Shown: piece by piece, positions 8,119 through 17,576 of the stretch | Layout: each line of letters begins with the position of its first letter | How positions within the stretch are numbered: the stretch's first letter is position 1 | Source: BOG-931 sp963781725 | GTDB lineage: Bacteria; Pseudomonadota; Alphaproteobacteria; Rhizobiales; Xanthobacteraceae | Direction: 5' to 3' | NCBI GenBank assembly: GCA_963781725.1 | Contig: CAWAGV010000001.1 | Coordinates: 248,001-312,000, forward strand | DNA length: 64,000 bases | Translations under genes and position numbers: made by a program | Notes under the pieces: generated by a model | What the model was told of the DNA's origin: nothing | Seen by the model: the letters and a program-made list of their open reading frames with translations, nothing else | Database searches by the model: none

Positions 8119-9342
8119 ATGTCATTTGTTGAAAAGTGGAGAAGTGGACGAGTAGCAAGGCGGGCTGCCTATTTAGCAGCTGCGACCCTGCTAAGCGTGC
8201 CATGTTTGGCAGCAGCAGACGAAGTGTTCAAAGCCACTGACGGTGTGGCCATACCTACTTGGCCTGCTGCGGTAGGCAATGTTTCCTTCGATATTAGCTT
8301 TGTCGATCCACACATCCACACCTACGTTCTCGGCGATCGGACCAGTAAAGCGGTCGACGTGATCGACACGCATACGCTTAGCTTGAGGCAACTCACTGCT
8401 AACCCGCCATTCCAGGGTTTCACTGGAAACAACAATACGTCCGGTCCTGATGGGGTGATCATCATTCATCACTCTGAAGTGTGGGTTGGCGACGGCAACA
8501 GCACGGTCAAGGTGCTTAATCTCAGTAGCGGCGCTACTACGCATGTCATCTCGACGGGCGGCGTCAATCGGGCCGACGAAGAGTGCTTCGACGAAGCCGA
8601 TAATCTGGTGATGGTAGCAAACAACGCGGACAACCCGCCGTTTGGCTCCATCATTTCCGCGAAAGACTATACGGTTAAGAGCAAGACTACGTTTACCTGG
8701 TCGACAAATGGCGCCGAGCAGTGCTCGTGGAGCCCACGGACCGGCAAGTTCTATATTACCGTCCCGGGCGTCAATACGCCTGATGATGGCACGGGCGAGG
8801 TGGATCAAATCGAGCCGACCACCGGTGCGGTCTTGAATCGCTGGCCGATCGACCCGACCAAGTGCAACACACCTCAGGGTACGGCGGTTGGCCCAGACCA
8901 CCAGATCATGGTCGGATGTAACGACGCGAGTGGTAATACACCGACCTCCGGCATCATCATCGATGAAAGAGACGGCAGTATTATCGCCACGATTCCCAAT
9001 GAGTCTGGCCCTGACGAAGTCTACTACAATGAAGGCGATGGCCAGTACTTCCTAGCGCGGTCGAGCGCCAGCGGGTCAAACGAGCTGCTTGGGGTAGTCG
9101 ATGCAATAAACCCGGGCAACGGTGATCAATCGGTCAATCTCGGCCCAAAGGGCAAGGGAAGCGCGCATTCGGTTGCAGCCGATAGCGAAACCGGGCGTGT
9201 CTTTGTGCCAATTCCCAATGGCCTCTCCACGTGCAGCCAAGTCGGTTTATCCGACAACAGCGGGTGTATCGCGGTGTTCACGGCGAAGCATGACGATAAG
9301 CATGACTTCATCGTTCGTCGCGGCCAGGATGACCGCGACTGA
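8119..9342 (+). CDS. exported beta-propeller protein (YncE/SMP-30-like)
   Basis: Protein of 407 residues with a signal peptide ending at L-A-A-A-D. The rest is a series of beta-type repeats resembling YncE/NHL/SMP-30 propellers: segments such as A-V-D-V-I-D-T-H-T-L-S-L-R, V-K-V-L-N-L-S-S-G and I-I-I-D-E-R-D-G-S-I-I-A-T-I-P. The start at 8119 has GGGAGG at 8106-8111; longer in-frame starts would place the signal peptide inside the protein. The ligand is unknown. It has its own strong terminator and appears monocistronic. Confidence 0.72.
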   Translation: MSFVEKWRSGRVARRAAYLAAATLLSVPCLAAADEVFKATDGVAIPTWPAAVGNVSFDISFVDPHIHTYVLGDRTSKAVDVIDTHTLSLRQLTANPPFQGFTGNNNTSGPDGVIIIHHSEVWVGDGNSTVKVLNLSSGATTHVISTGGVNRADEECFDEADNLVMVANNADNPPFGSIISAKDYTVKSKTTFTWSTNGAEQCSWSPRTGKFYITVPGVNTPDDGTGEVDQIEPTTGAVLNRWPIDPTKCNTPQGTAVGPDHQIMVGCNDASGNTPTSGIIIDERDGSIIATIPNESGPDEVYYNEGDGQYFLARSSASGSNELLGVVDAINPGNGDQSVNLGPKGKGSAHSVAADSETGRVFVPIPNGLSTCSQVGLSDNSGCIAVFTAKHDDKHDFIVRRGQDDRD

Positions 9343-9365
9343 CTCTAGTCGGTAATGCAAGCTGA

Positions 9366-9401
9366 CGCCGCGGCCATCATGGCCGCGGCGTTGATCGTTT
9401 T
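9366..9401 (+). terminator. strong intrinsic terminator
   Basis: CGCCGCGGCC at 9366-9375 pairs perfectly with GGCCGCGGCG at 9381-9390 around a five-base loop (ATCAT), followed by TTGATCGTTTT. It ends the beta-propeller gene and lies just before the next gene. Confidence 0.8.
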
Positions 9402-9419
9402 GCGTTGAGTACCCCGGCA

Positions 9420-10883
9420 ATGCTTTTGCGAAAGCTATGGGCTGATTGTCAGGGAGTTGTTCTTCCCTATGTGGCGATCATGCTGGCTGTCATCATAGGC
9501 CTCGCGGCGCTAGCGCTTGACGGAAGCCGTTTGATGACGGTGCAGTCGCAGATGCAGAGCGCGGCCGATGCTCTGGCTCTCGCCGGCGCTGCGGAACTTG
9601 ATCGCCGACCGGATTCGATCGTTCGCGCGCAAGCTGCTATCCGCGATCTCATAACCAATTCAGTAGCAGGCGCCGGCAACAGTCAGAATGCGCAGGTCAG
9701 CAGTATTGAATTCCTGCGGTCTTTGCCCGCAAATGACGATCTTCCGATTACTGACCGGAACCTGACGGACGATCCGACACAAGCGGCCTATGTGCAGATC
9801 ACGGTCCAGCCGATCACGATGCGAACTATTCTTCCGGTGTCGTTATCTTCCGGCAGGAGTACCGTCGCCGTCGGGGCGCAATCGGTTGCAGGTTACGATC
9901 AAGTCATCTGCGACATGCCTCCCGTTCTGGTGTGCAATCCGTTCGAAAACTCGGGCATGAGCTACTCTCAGGCGACCGAGGCGCTTATTGAAGCGGACCA
10001 GAATCCGGCTGCGCACCGAAGGTTACTGCGGCTTGCCAGAAGCCAACAAAAAAATGGCGCCCTTCGCGCCGGCGACTTCGGCTATATCGCACCGGCCACG
10101 GGCTCAATGCCTTATAACGCATGCGGTCCGGGCGCTGGCCGAGGAATCCCGCAAGCGCTTGCCACTACACGAGTGCGTGCCTGTTTCCGGCTCAGCGGCG
10201 TCAATCTGGTTTCGAGCAATGATCAACCGGCAATGGACGGATTGAACACCCGTTTCGACATTTATGCGGGTAGCTTCAATGCCTGCCGCATCTACCCGCC
10301 TGATCTGAATGTGCGCAAAGGTTTTGCCGCTCCCGGAAACGTCAATTGGTGTCTCGCCACCCCGGCTGACGCAAATTGGCCAATGCCCGGCGCCGAGGCC
10401 ACAGCTTTGCCTCCGGATCAGAATATGCTTCTGGCAAACCGGTCCTTTGCGCCCAATGTCTCGATCGGGAATGGGATTTGGGATTGTGCCACCTATTGGA
10501 GTACGGCGCATTTCGCCGGCCCCGGCCAAGGTGTTCCGCCTGCCGGATGCACCGCGACGGCCACGGTCACGCGGTATTCCGTTTTTCGCTACGAGCTGAA
10601 CTATCTCAACGACCGCTCGAAGGGCGCCGAATATGGCGGGCCGCAATGCGCACCACCGGGTGTTGCTGATCGCCGCGTGATCACCGCCGCGATCGTCAAT
10701 TGCGGTAGTAGCCCGGTACCGGTGCTCAATAATGGCGAGCGGGTGCCGCTGGCGGCGTTCGGTAGATTTTTTTTGGTCTGGCCTGCCGAGCCAGGGACGA
10801 ACGGAAACCCCTACGCCGAGTTTCTGGGTCTCGTAAAGCGTTCCGATCCGCTGAGCAGTGACTCTGTCCAGCTATATCGCTGA
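9420..10883 (+). CDS. stand-alone TadG-like pilus protein
   Basis: Protein of 487 residues, facing the main tad operon from the opposite strand. The N-terminus C-Q-G-V-V-L-P-Y-V-A-I-M-L-A-V-I-I-G-L and the following Q-S-A-A-D-A-L-A-L-A-G-A-A-E-L are the TadG-like signature. The long periplasmic part contains many cysteines and prolines and has no MIDAS motif. The ATG at 9420 is preferred to a TTG at 9405. It is a third TadG paralogue, but its C-terminal part is not evidently similar to the other two. Confidence 0.75.
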   Translation: MLLRKLWADCQGVVLPYVAIMLAVIIGLAALALDGSRLMTVQSQMQSAADALALAGAAELDRRPDSIVRAQAAIRDLITNSVAGAGNSQNAQVSSIEFLRSLPANDDLPITDRNLTDDPTQAAYVQITVQPITMRTILPVSLSSGRSTVAVGAQSVAGYDQVICDMPPVLVCNPFENSGMSYSQATEALIEADQNPAAHRRLLRLARSQQKNGALRAGDFGYIAPATGSMPYNACGPGAGRGIPQALATTRVRACFRLSGVNLVSSNDQPAMDGLNTRFDIYAGSFNACRIYPPDLNVRKGFAAPGNVNWCLATPADANWPMPGAEATALPPDQNMLLANRSFAPNVSIGNGIWDCATYWSTAHFAGPGQGVPPAGCTATATVTRYSVFRYELNYLNDRSKGAEYGGPQCAPPGVADRRVITAAIVNCGSSPVPVLNNGERVPLAAFGRFFLVWPAEPGTNGNPYAEFLGLVKRSDPLSSDSVQLYR

Positions 10884-10942
10884 CGCCCCCAACCGACGTT
10901 ACGGAGGACTGCAGTCCCGCTCCAGCGAGGACCTTGGCGTAC

Positions 10943-11503
10943 CTAGAGGGCGTCCGGCGAGCGGCTGATATGGCGCTGGCTCTCGTCAAGGAGCTTAAGA
11001 TTGTTGGCTATAGTCGGGTTACCAGGTTCGCGCTCGTAGGCCTTGAGGAACATACGGCGGGCGGAGGCTAGGTCGCCCCGCAGCATGTAGGAATAGCCGC
11101 GATTGTTGAGGATAGCCGTCGTCGGGCCGACCAGACGGATCGCTGAATCATAGGCCCGGTCGGCCAGGTCGAAGCGCCCGAGCCGATCGTAACTGGCGGC
11201 AAGGCCGATCCAGGCTGAAGCGTCCTTGGGGGCCTTCTCGGTTGCATCCTGGAAGTAGCGCTCGGCTACACCGAAACTGCCACGATTGAAATTCTCAATA
11301 CCCAGCCGCAACGGCTCGTCCGACGGGTAATACTGGACGTTGGCGTTCTCCTGGACCGTCTCGGTGGTAATCGGGGGTATGCCCTCCTGCGTATCGACAG
11401 CCGGGCCGTCGGTCACGCAGCCACAGAGCGCAAACGCCCACGCCAAGGCGAGGCCCCTTGCAGCCCCCCTTGCAGCCCCCACAGACTTGATGCCGACGCC
11501 CAC
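10943..11503 (-). CDS. tadD: TadD-like TPR lipoprotein
   Basis: Protein of 186 residues, last gene of the main tad operon. After a basic N-terminus, A-L-C-G-C forms a lipobox, so the protein is probably an outer-membrane lipoprotein. From about residue 60 it has TPR-type helices (A-W-I-G-L-A-A-S-Y-D-R-L-G-R-F-D-L-A, then N-N-R-G-Y-S-Y-M-L-R-G-D). TadD-type pilotins help secretin assembly in Tad systems. The start is a GTG. Confidence 0.85.
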   Translation of the reverse strand: MGVGIKSVGAARGAARGLALAWAFALCGCVTDGPAVDTQEGIPPITTETVQENANVQYYPSDEPLRLGIENFNRGSFGVAERYFQDATEKAPKDASAWIGLAASYDRLGRFDLADRAYDSAIRLVGPTTAILNNRGYSYMLRGDLASARRMFLKAYEREPGNPTIANNLKLLDESQRHISRSPDAL

Positions 11504-11561
11504 TACCCAACCCCTAACACGTAGCCCACAGGCACTACACCAATCCCGCAGGCGTTTGCGC

Positions 11562-12491
11562 CTAAATCTTCGAATGAATCATCGCCGAGATCCTGATGAT
11601 CACCGGTAGCATTACGACCAACAGCACTACCGGAAAAATGAATAATGCCAGAGGCAAGGTCATTTTCACAGCTAATTTATTGGCCTGTTCTTCCGCTCGG
11701 AGCATGCGCTTGGCGCGCATTTCGTCGCTGAAGATGCGAAGCGCCTCGCCCACGTCGCTGCCAATCTCGCGGGATTGCCGCAGCAGCGCCACGAGCGAAC
11801 GGGCCTCGGGAATAATGAGGCGGTCAGCCATGGAGCTCAGCGCATCGACAAAGCTTCGTCCTGCGCGCATTTCGGCACCCATGATGGCCAGATTGATCCC
11901 GAAATTGCGGCTGCGTTTGGCGATCTCAGCCGTGATGCGATCGAGCGCCCCTTCAATGCTCAGGCCAGCATCAACACAAACGACCAGTAGGTCCAATATG
12001 TCGGGGAAGACAGTGCGGTATTCAGCTTCCAACCGCCCCCGCTTGCGCGACAGGAACGCGTCGGGAGCGAAGATGCCAAGGGCTCCGGCAATGGCAATGG
12101 CGACAAATTTGAGAGGTGGCGCCGTGTTTTGCGCTGTGAACTGAAGAAGCAGATAGGCGACAAGGGGAACGAGAATGACGGCCGCCAAACGCCAAAAAAC
12201 GTAAAAGTTGATGGCGTCACGGCGAAAGTAGCCGGCCTGGACCAAGGTCAGCCTAAGTCGCCCTCGGGTGGCTTCATCGATCCCGAACCGTTTCTCGTCG
12301 AAGTGCCGGGCCACGAGCGCGGCGATGCTGCCTTGATCGCCGAGTGCTTCGACCGAGGCGCTGCCTGGCGTCGCCGGCAAACGGCGGTTGAGACGAGCGG
12401 ATCTGTCATAATATTGCCCGACGACAAAGGCGACGCCCCCCATGGCGCAGAACGCCAGCAGTCCGACGATGAAGGGGGTCCAGTCGCTCAT
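11562..12491 (-). CDS. tadC: TadC inner-membrane platform protein
   Basis: Protein of 309 residues of the type II secretion F family, with hydrophobic segments at the N-terminus, near residue 110-140, and at the C-terminus (L-P-L-A-L-F-I-F-P-V-V-L-L-V-V-M-L-P). The central domain has the F-family pattern G-L-S-I-E-G-A-L-D-R-I and L-L-R-Q-S-R-E-I-G-S-D-V-G-E-A-L. With TadB it forms the platform that couples the CpaF ATPase to pilus assembly. Its ATG lies one base after the tadB stop, so the two are probably co-translated. Confidence 0.92.
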   Translation of the reverse strand: MSDWTPFIVGLLAFCAMGGVAFVVGQYYDRSARLNRRLPATPGSASVEALGDQGSIAALVARHFDEKRFGIDEATRGRLRLTLVQAGYFRRDAINFYVFWRLAAVILVPLVAYLLLQFTAQNTAPPLKFVAIAIAGALGIFAPDAFLSRKRGRLEAEYRTVFPDILDLLVVCVDAGLSIEGALDRITAEIAKRSRNFGINLAIMGAEMRAGRSFVDALSSMADRLIIPEARSLVALLRQSREIGSDVGEALRIFSDEMRAKRMLRAEEQANKLAVKMTLPLALFIFPVVLLVVMLPVIIRISAMIHSKI

Positions 12492-12492
12492 G

Positions 12493-13443
12493 TCAGTATT
12501 TAAAATTCACCATGCGGTGCATTACGAGGTTGCCGGCAAGCAGCAACGACAAGCCGATATAAATGGCGGGCCACACGATTGGATTACCGTGCACCGATCC
12601 GTAATAGCCGGGCGTAATGAAGTTGATGGCCAGAAAAAGCCCAAACGGAAGCGCGGTCAATACGACGGCAGAAAGGCGACCTTCGGCACTGAGAGCTTTG
12701 ATCTTCAGCCGCATGTTCGTGCGGCTTCGCATTAGTTTGGAGAGCCGGGTCAGAATTTCTCCAAGATTGCCGCCGGTCTGGAGCTGAACACTTACGGCTA
12801 TGGTGAGAAACAGCAGGTCTTCCTGGCCAACGCGCCGCGTCAGGTTCTCCAAGGCGCTGCGCACATCCAGGCCAAAAGCGACTTCGTCGCCAAGCATGCC
12901 GAATTCGCTGCCGATAGGATCAGCCATCTCGCGTGCTACGAGCGCCACGGCGCTTGGAAACGGCAAGCCGACACGCACGCCGCGAGTGATGACGTCGATG
13001 GCGTCAGGCATTTGCTCGCCGAAGCTCGCGATCCGCTTGCTTCGCCGGCGATTGAGCGCCAGCAACATGACGCCGGCGGTCGCGATGAACGCGAGGATCA
13101 GCGGCGCAACTCCAAAGCCCATCAGCACACTCAGAATGACAACCAAAGTCAGAAAGATGGCGACGAACACAAGACCGAGCGTCTTGCGTTCGACTCGAAT
13201 GCCGGTCTGGGTCAGCCAATCGCTCAGCCGCCGCAAAGCCGGATTGCTGACATTGCTGAAGCCGCGTTCCTGACGCAGCGCGTCCAAAACAGCGGCAGGA
13301 CTGGCGAGGTCCTTGCTGAGCTCCAGCCGGCGATTAATAACCTTCTGTTCGCGGCGATTGAAGACCAAAAACCAATAGGCGCCGTACATGGTCAGCGTCG
13401 CCGCCACGAAGGTCAGAATGCTGACGATAGAGAGATCGGACAT
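12493..13443 (-). CDS. tadB: TadB inner-membrane platform protein
   Basis: Protein of 316 residues of the type II secretion F family, with the same architecture as TadC. The F-domain signature is at G-L-P-F-P-S-A-V-A-L-V-A-R-E-M and L-Q-T-G-G-N-L-G-E-I-L-T-R-L. Membrane segments lie near the start, at about residues 95-135, and at the end. It follows cpaF by 14 bases and directly precedes tadC. Confidence 0.92.
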   Translation of the reverse strand: MSDLSIVSILTFVAATLTMYGAYWFLVFNRREQKVINRRLELSKDLASPAAVLDALRQERGFSNVSNPALRRLSDWLTQTGIRVERKTLGLVFVAIFLTLVVILSVLMGFGVAPLILAFIATAGVMLLALNRRRSKRIASFGEQMPDAIDVITRGVRVGLPFPSAVALVAREMADPIGSEFGMLGDEVAFGLDVRSALENLTRRVGQEDLLFLTIAVSVQLQTGGNLGEILTRLSKLMRSRTNMRLKIKALSAEGRLSAVVLTALPFGLFLAINFITPGYYGSVHGNPIVWPAIYIGLSLLLAGNLVMHRMVNFKY

Positions 13444-13457
13444 CCTGGGCTTTCCCG

Positions 13458-14858
13458 CTACATCCGCCGCCCGGGTTCAAAAAGGCTCGCCGGCACGTCG
13501 ATCCCGTAGGGCAACAAATCTTGTAGAAATTGCGGCCGAATTCCAGTGGCCGCAAAGTGACCGACGATATTGCCGGCCGTGTCGGTGCGCTCTTTCACAT
13601 AGCGAAAGATTTCGTGCATCTGAATGACATCGCCTTCCATGCCGCGGACTTCATCGATGCTGATGAGGCGCCGACGGCCGTCAGGCAGTCGCTGTAGCTG
13701 GACAATGACGGTGATTGCGGAGGCAATCTGGCTGCGAATGCTCGTCACCGGCAGTCCCATGGCGGCCATGGCCACCATTTGCTCGAGACGCTTGAGCGCA
13801 TCGCGCGGCGAATTGGCGTGGACCGTGGTCATCGAGCCTTCATGACCGGTATTCATCGCTTGCAACATATCGAAAGCTTCTTCGCCGCGACACTCGCCGA
13901 TGATGATGCGGTCGGGCCGCATCCGCAGCGCATTCTTGACGAGATCGCGCTGGCGAATTTCACCCTTGCCCTCGGCGTTGGGCGGGCGCGTTTCAAGCCG
14001 CCCGACATGCAGTTGTTGCAACTGCAACTCCGCCGCATCCTCGATCGTGATCAAGCGCTCGTCATCGGGGATGGAGTTGGACAGCGCGTTGAGGAGTGTG
14101 GTCTTGCCGGTGCCGGTACCGCCCGAGATGAGCAGAGAAATCCGCCCCCGAACCGCCGCCTGCAACAGTTCGCCCATGGCCGGACATAAGGTATCCACTT
14201 GAATCAGACGTTCGATATTGAACGCACGCTCGGCAAATTTTCGGATCGAAACCATGGGACCGTCAATCGAGACCGGACGGATCGCGATGTTAACGCGTGA
14301 GCCGTCGGGCAATCTGGCATCGACCATGGGCGAGGATTCATCGACCCGCCGGCCCACAGCGGAGACGATCTTGTTGACAATGCGAAGCAGATGCGCCTCG
14401 TCCTTGAAGCGCACATTGGTACGCTCGAGCCTGCCAAAGCGCTCGACGAAGCAAAGCTTGTGCGTATTGATCAGGATGTCGCTGACCGTCGGGTCCTTGA
14501 GCAGGGGCTCGATCGGGCCGAACCCGATCATTTCGGCGAGGACCTCGTTGGTGAAGACTTCGAGCTCCTTTTGATTGAGCGAAATTCGCTCGGAGCGCAC
14601 ATAATTGCTGACGTAGACGTGAACCTGCCGGTAGAGCTCGTCCGGCGCCAGCTTGTCCAGGAGCGCCAGGTTGAACTCATCGATGATCCGACCGTGCAGC
14701 TTGAGCTTCTCATCGAGAAGAGCCGGCCGCCGCGCCATCAGATCGCTGTAAAATCGATCGGCGTCCGGCCGCGGCTCTTCGGGCTGAGGCGGTCGATTAT
14801 CGGGTTGGGACGGTATGCGCCGCTCGGCCGCGGCGGGGTTACCGAACAAAAAACTCAT
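13458..14858 (-). CDS. cpaF: CpaF/TadA pilus assembly ATPase
   Basis: Protein of 466 residues, cytoplasmic. It has an N-terminal domain of about 130 residues, then a VirB11/PilT-type ATPase domain: Walker A G-G-T-G-T-G-K-T-T near residue 250, Walker B D-R-I-I-I-G-E-C-R-G-E-E-A near 320, and the histidine-box segment T-T-V-H-A-N-S-P-R-D-A. It powers extension, and probably retraction, of Flp pili. Length and motifs are those of the normal family, and nothing is missing. Confidence 0.95.
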   Translation of the reverse strand: MSFLFGNPAAAERRIPSQPDNRPPQPEEPRPDADRFYSDLMARRPALLDEKLKLHGRIIDEFNLALLDKLAPDELYRQVHVYVSNYVRSERISLNQKELEVFTNEVLAEMIGFGPIEPLLKDPTVSDILINTHKLCFVERFGRLERTNVRFKDEAHLLRIVNKIVSAVGRRVDESSPMVDARLPDGSRVNIAIRPVSIDGPMVSIRKFAERAFNIERLIQVDTLCPAMGELLQAAVRGRISLLISGGTGTGKTTLLNALSNSIPDDERLITIEDAAELQLQQLHVGRLETRPPNAEGKGEIRQRDLVKNALRMRPDRIIIGECRGEEAFDMLQAMNTGHEGSMTTVHANSPRDALKRLEQMVAMAAMGLPVTSIRSQIASAITVIVQLQRLPDGRRRLISIDEVRGMEGDVIQMHEIFRYVKERTDTAGNIVGHFAATGIRPQFLQDLLPYGIDVPASLFEPGRRM

Positions 14859-15106
14859 GGAACGCCCTTCACCTGTTCTGCGGATGCTTCAAGCCGTCTC
14901 CGTACTGGCGCCCAGCCGGAAGCACTGGCACGTTAGGGGAGCATAAACCATGCCGCTTGGCGCTGCCACAATGGGTCCATGCTCTTGGTCGTGAAAGCAG
15001 CAAACATGGTGAAATTCACTATGAGCAAGAGCCGGAAAAGCCTGCCCTCGAACGTGTTCCAAGGGTGGATGCCGGTTTTCTGAAAAGATGGTGCTTCATC
15101 AAACGG

Positions 15107-16291
15107 CTAGCCCGCCGCCAGGCGGGTCGACTTCAGCTCGGCGCAGAAGCTGCCAAGGCCGGAGAGCTCCTTTTGCAGCTTTCCGGCTGTGGGTCCCATT
15201 GTCATGGGAACCCCCATATTCACGGCCTCGACGGCCTCTGGGTGATTGCCGATGAAAAACTGGGTTTCGTTCTGGAGCACCCGGTCGACGTGCTTGCGTC
15301 GCGAGATGGTTCCAAACAGACTTTGCTCGCATCGATTAAGGACGACCGCGGTTTTAATCGCGTTCGTGCTTGAGCGGATAAGCGACAGCGTTTCGGAGAT
15401 CTGCCGCAGATTGGGAATCGTGTTGTGCCCGGTCACAAGGGCACCGTCGGAGGCGGCGATGACCTGGTTGGTCCACGGAAACCAGGTCAGCGGAAAATCG
15501 ATGAACACCAGATTGTAGCGCCTTGCAATCATGCTGAAGAGGGCGTCGAGCGCGTTAATGTTCAGATCTTGCGCCGCGAATTTCGAGCGCGGCGCCGCGA
15601 AGACGTCGACGCCGCTTTTGTGACGCGTCTTGAAGGACTCGAACAAATGTTCGTCGAGGCGTTCGGGAGTGTTCGACAATTCGGCGATTTGCAATCGCGG
15701 TTCGCTGTCGAGGTAATCGCAAAGATGGCTGGTCTGGAAGTCAAGATCGACGATGCAGATATTGCGCTGCCGGGCCACCTTGCCGGTCTTGAGATGAATG
15801 GCCGTTTCCAGCGCCAGCGTCGTGTTGCCGACGCCTCCGGCGCTGGGAATGAACGAGACCGTGACGGGATGTAATATGCCTGTCGCGTGCTGCGGCGGAC
15901 CCGGCGGAGCCTCGGTCCGCTGGCGCCGGCGCGCGATGATGTCAGTCACTTCCCGCGGTCCGCCCCGGGACGAGGCCCAATCGGCGCCGCCCGTGCGCAT
16001 CAAGCGCTTGTAGTCACTGGCTGAGATTTCATCGCTGATCAGGATGATGAAGATGTCTTCGCTATAGCGTTCGGCGACTTCGACCAGGCGGTCGAAATAG
16101 CCGTGGTCCCCTGGCGGGGCGATGACCAGGATAGTTGCAGGCTCGCCCCGTTGTGCGGCCGACTGGCCTTCAAAGACCCCGTCAAAGCTTGATACCTCGA
16201 CCAGGCCTGGAATGGTGGCGAGAAGTCCGATCTCGATCGCGCTTCGCGTCTGGGAAGCGCCGTTGCCGCGCAGCAAAAAGGTAGCCATCAC
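15107..16291 (-). CDS. cpaE: CpaE/TadZ pilus localisation protein
   Basis: Protein of 394 residues with a receiver-like N-terminal domain (about residues 1-130) and a MinD/ParA-like domain. The nucleotide-binding loop reads S-A-G-G-V-G-N-T-T: the usual lysine of Walker A is asparagine and the signature lysine of the deviant Walker A is alanine. I-C-I-V-D-L-D-F-Q follows. Loss of these lysines is known in CpaE/TadZ proteins, which place the pilus machine at the pole or at foci. A 248-base gap without a gene separates it from cpaF. Confidence 0.9.
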   Translation of the reverse strand: MMATFLLRGNGASQTRSAIEIGLLATIPGLVEVSSFDGVFEGQSAAQRGEPATILVIAPPGDHGYFDRLVEVAERYSEDIFIILISDEISASDYKRLMRTGGADWASSRGGPREVTDIIARRRQRTEAPPGPPQHATGILHPVTVSFIPSAGGVGNTTLALETAIHLKTGKVARQRNICIVDLDFQTSHLCDYLDSEPRLQIAELSNTPERLDEHLFESFKTRHKSGVDVFAAPRSKFAAQDLNINALDALFSMIARRYNLVFIDFPLTWFPWTNQVIAASDGALVTGHNTIPNLRQISETLSLIRSSTNAIKTAVVLNRCEQSLFGTISRRKHVDRVLQNETQFFIGNHPEAVEAVNMGVPMTMGPTAGKLQKELSGLGSFCAELKSTRLAAG

Positions 16292-16307
16292 ATGGTATCC
16301 ATATCGG

Positions 16308-16994
16308 TTATGACCCGCAGGATCCGCTGCCCCCGCCGGAGCAGAGGTCCTCGGCTGTGATGGTTGTCGTCATGGCCGGCATCGGCACGCTGGCGCCGAG
16401 CAGATAACTTAGAAAAAAGAATTGGAACCTCATATTTTGCAGCGAAACAATGATTGTCGGTTGTGGTCCACCGGGGCGTCCGGCATAGCCCAGCCCGCTT
16501 TGCTGGTACACCACTATCACGTTGGCCGCCCTGATCGAAGGTAATACGTCGCACATGCCGGTTGCGTAGTAGGATGTCGCATCGCCGCAGTCAGCGCTGC
16601 CGCGCCCGAAGACAAGCCGGTTCATGGCCACGGCATCGTAGGGGTTGGCCGCCAGGCCGGTGCAGGTTCCAGCGCAGGTGCAGGTCGCCGTCTCCCCGTT
16701 ACAGCTGATCGTGAACGCCGGCATGGCCAAAGGCTGTCCGGCGGCATTGAGCGACACCGCGACCGAGTTCGTCAACCCATTGAGACCGGCGGCGATTGGA
16801 TCGGACACCGCTGCGATCCGGGCGCCGATCTCCACCGCCTTTGCGGCGGAATTCCACTGATAGAGCGCATAGAGGAGGTCGACTGAGCCGAAGATAACTG
16901 TGATGATGAGCGGCAAGATGATGCTGACTTCGACGAGCACACTGCCGTTTTCGTCGCGCCCAAAGCCGGACCGATCCAGAGCGGCTGTCCTCAT
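16308..16994 (-). CDS. TadE/TadF-like minor pseudopilin
   Basis: Protein of 228 residues. The leader ends E-N-G-S-V-L-V-E-V, giving glycine at -1 and glutamate at +5, followed by a hydrophobic helix (I-I-L-P-L-I-I-T-V-I-F-G). The periplasmic part contains C-N-G-E-T-A-T-C-T-C-A-G-T-C and ends in a Gly/Ser/Cys-rich tail. Its ATG overlaps the TGA of the gene before it. It probably acts as TadF in pilus assembly. Confidence 0.8.
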   Translation of the reverse strand: MRTAALDRSGFGRDENGSVLVEVSIILPLIITVIFGSVDLLYALYQWNSAAKAVEIGARIAAVSDPIAAGLNGLTNSVAVSLNAAGQPLAMPAFTISCNGETATCTCAGTCTGLAANPYDAVAMNRLVFGRGSADCGDATSYYATGMCDVLPSIRAANVIVVYQQSGLGYAGRPGGPQPTIIVSLQNMRFQFFFLSYLLGASVPMPAMTTTITAEDLCSGGGSGSCGS

Positions 16995-17482
16995 TGGGTG
17001 ACCCCTGACGGCGCCGCGCCGCCAACCCAGCGCTCCTGATGGGACACGCTGATCGTCGGCGCATTGAGGCCGAGGAGGTCGAAGAAGCCCAGGGAAGAAT
17101 CGACAAAGCGTGTCGACACCGTGACGATCGGAATGATCGTTCCGCCGCTGAGCGTGCCGTCGGAATTATCCCAGGGCGTGACGGTGACGCTCACGGCATC
17201 GCCCGTCCATCCTGGCACGCGCGATGCGCCGCCGTCGACCGAGCCGGTCACCGCAAGATTTCTCGCGTCGCTTTGGTTGGCGGTGTTCATCGGATCGCGG
17301 GTGAGGGCGAGGTAGCGCGCCGCGTCGCGCACGCCGACCGTGATCAATTGCTCCTGGTAGAAGAAAAAGCCGAATTCGAGCACGCCGCCGATCAGAGCAA
17401 GCAGCAGCGGCAGCACGATGCTCGCCTCGATCAGGGCTGTGCCCCGATCACTGGTCCATAACGATTTTGGCCGTCCCGTCAT
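16991..17482 (-). CDS. tadE: TadE-like minor pseudopilin
   Basis: Protein of 163 residues with a prepilin-type N-terminus (D-R-G-T-A-L-I-E-A-S-I-V-L-P), with glycine at -1 and glutamate at +5. The first half is hydrophobic and Y-Q-E-Q-L-I-T-V-G-V-R-D-A-A-R-Y follows. It overlaps the following TadF-like gene by four bases (ATGA). A 94-base gap with an 18-bp tandem repeat separates it from the gene upstream. Confidence 0.82.
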   Translation of the reverse strand: MTGRPKSLWTSDRGTALIEASIVLPLLLALIGGVLEFGFFFYQEQLITVGVRDAARYLALTRDPMNTANQSDARNLAVTGSVDGGASRVPGWTGDAVSVTVTPWDNSDGTLSGGTIIPIVTVSTRFVDSSLGFFDLLGLNAPTISVSHQERWVGGAAPSGVTQ

Positions 17483-17515
17483 CGGACTCTCCAGAGCCGA
17501 TTATAGCCGCCCAAA

Positions 17516-17549
17516 CCCTCTGAAGTGAACAAGCCCTCTGAAGTGAACA
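17516..17549. repeat. 18-bp tandem repeat in the tad operon
   Basis: CCCTCTGAAGTGAACA occurs at 17516-17531 and again at 17534-17549, with a period of 18. On the minus strand it lies just upstream of the TadE gene starting at 17482. A related CCCTCTG segment precedes the cpaC start. It may be a replication slip or a binding site within the operon. Confidence 0.5.
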
Positions 17550-17576
17550 TGCCATTCGAGGGGAAGCAGGCATATC

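Noticed and set aside
8191..8901. Minus-strand frame of 236 residues
   Set aside because: Shadow of the beta-propeller gene, which has a signal peptide, ribosome binding site and terminator.
10104..10646. Minus-strand frame of 180 residues
   Set aside because: Antisense to the TadG-like gene and rich in Arg and Gly without a domain.
10906..10917. Palindrome GGACTGCAGTCC between the convergent tadD and TadG genes as a terminator
   Set aside because: It has no loop and no T run, so it cannot form a normal terminator hairpin.
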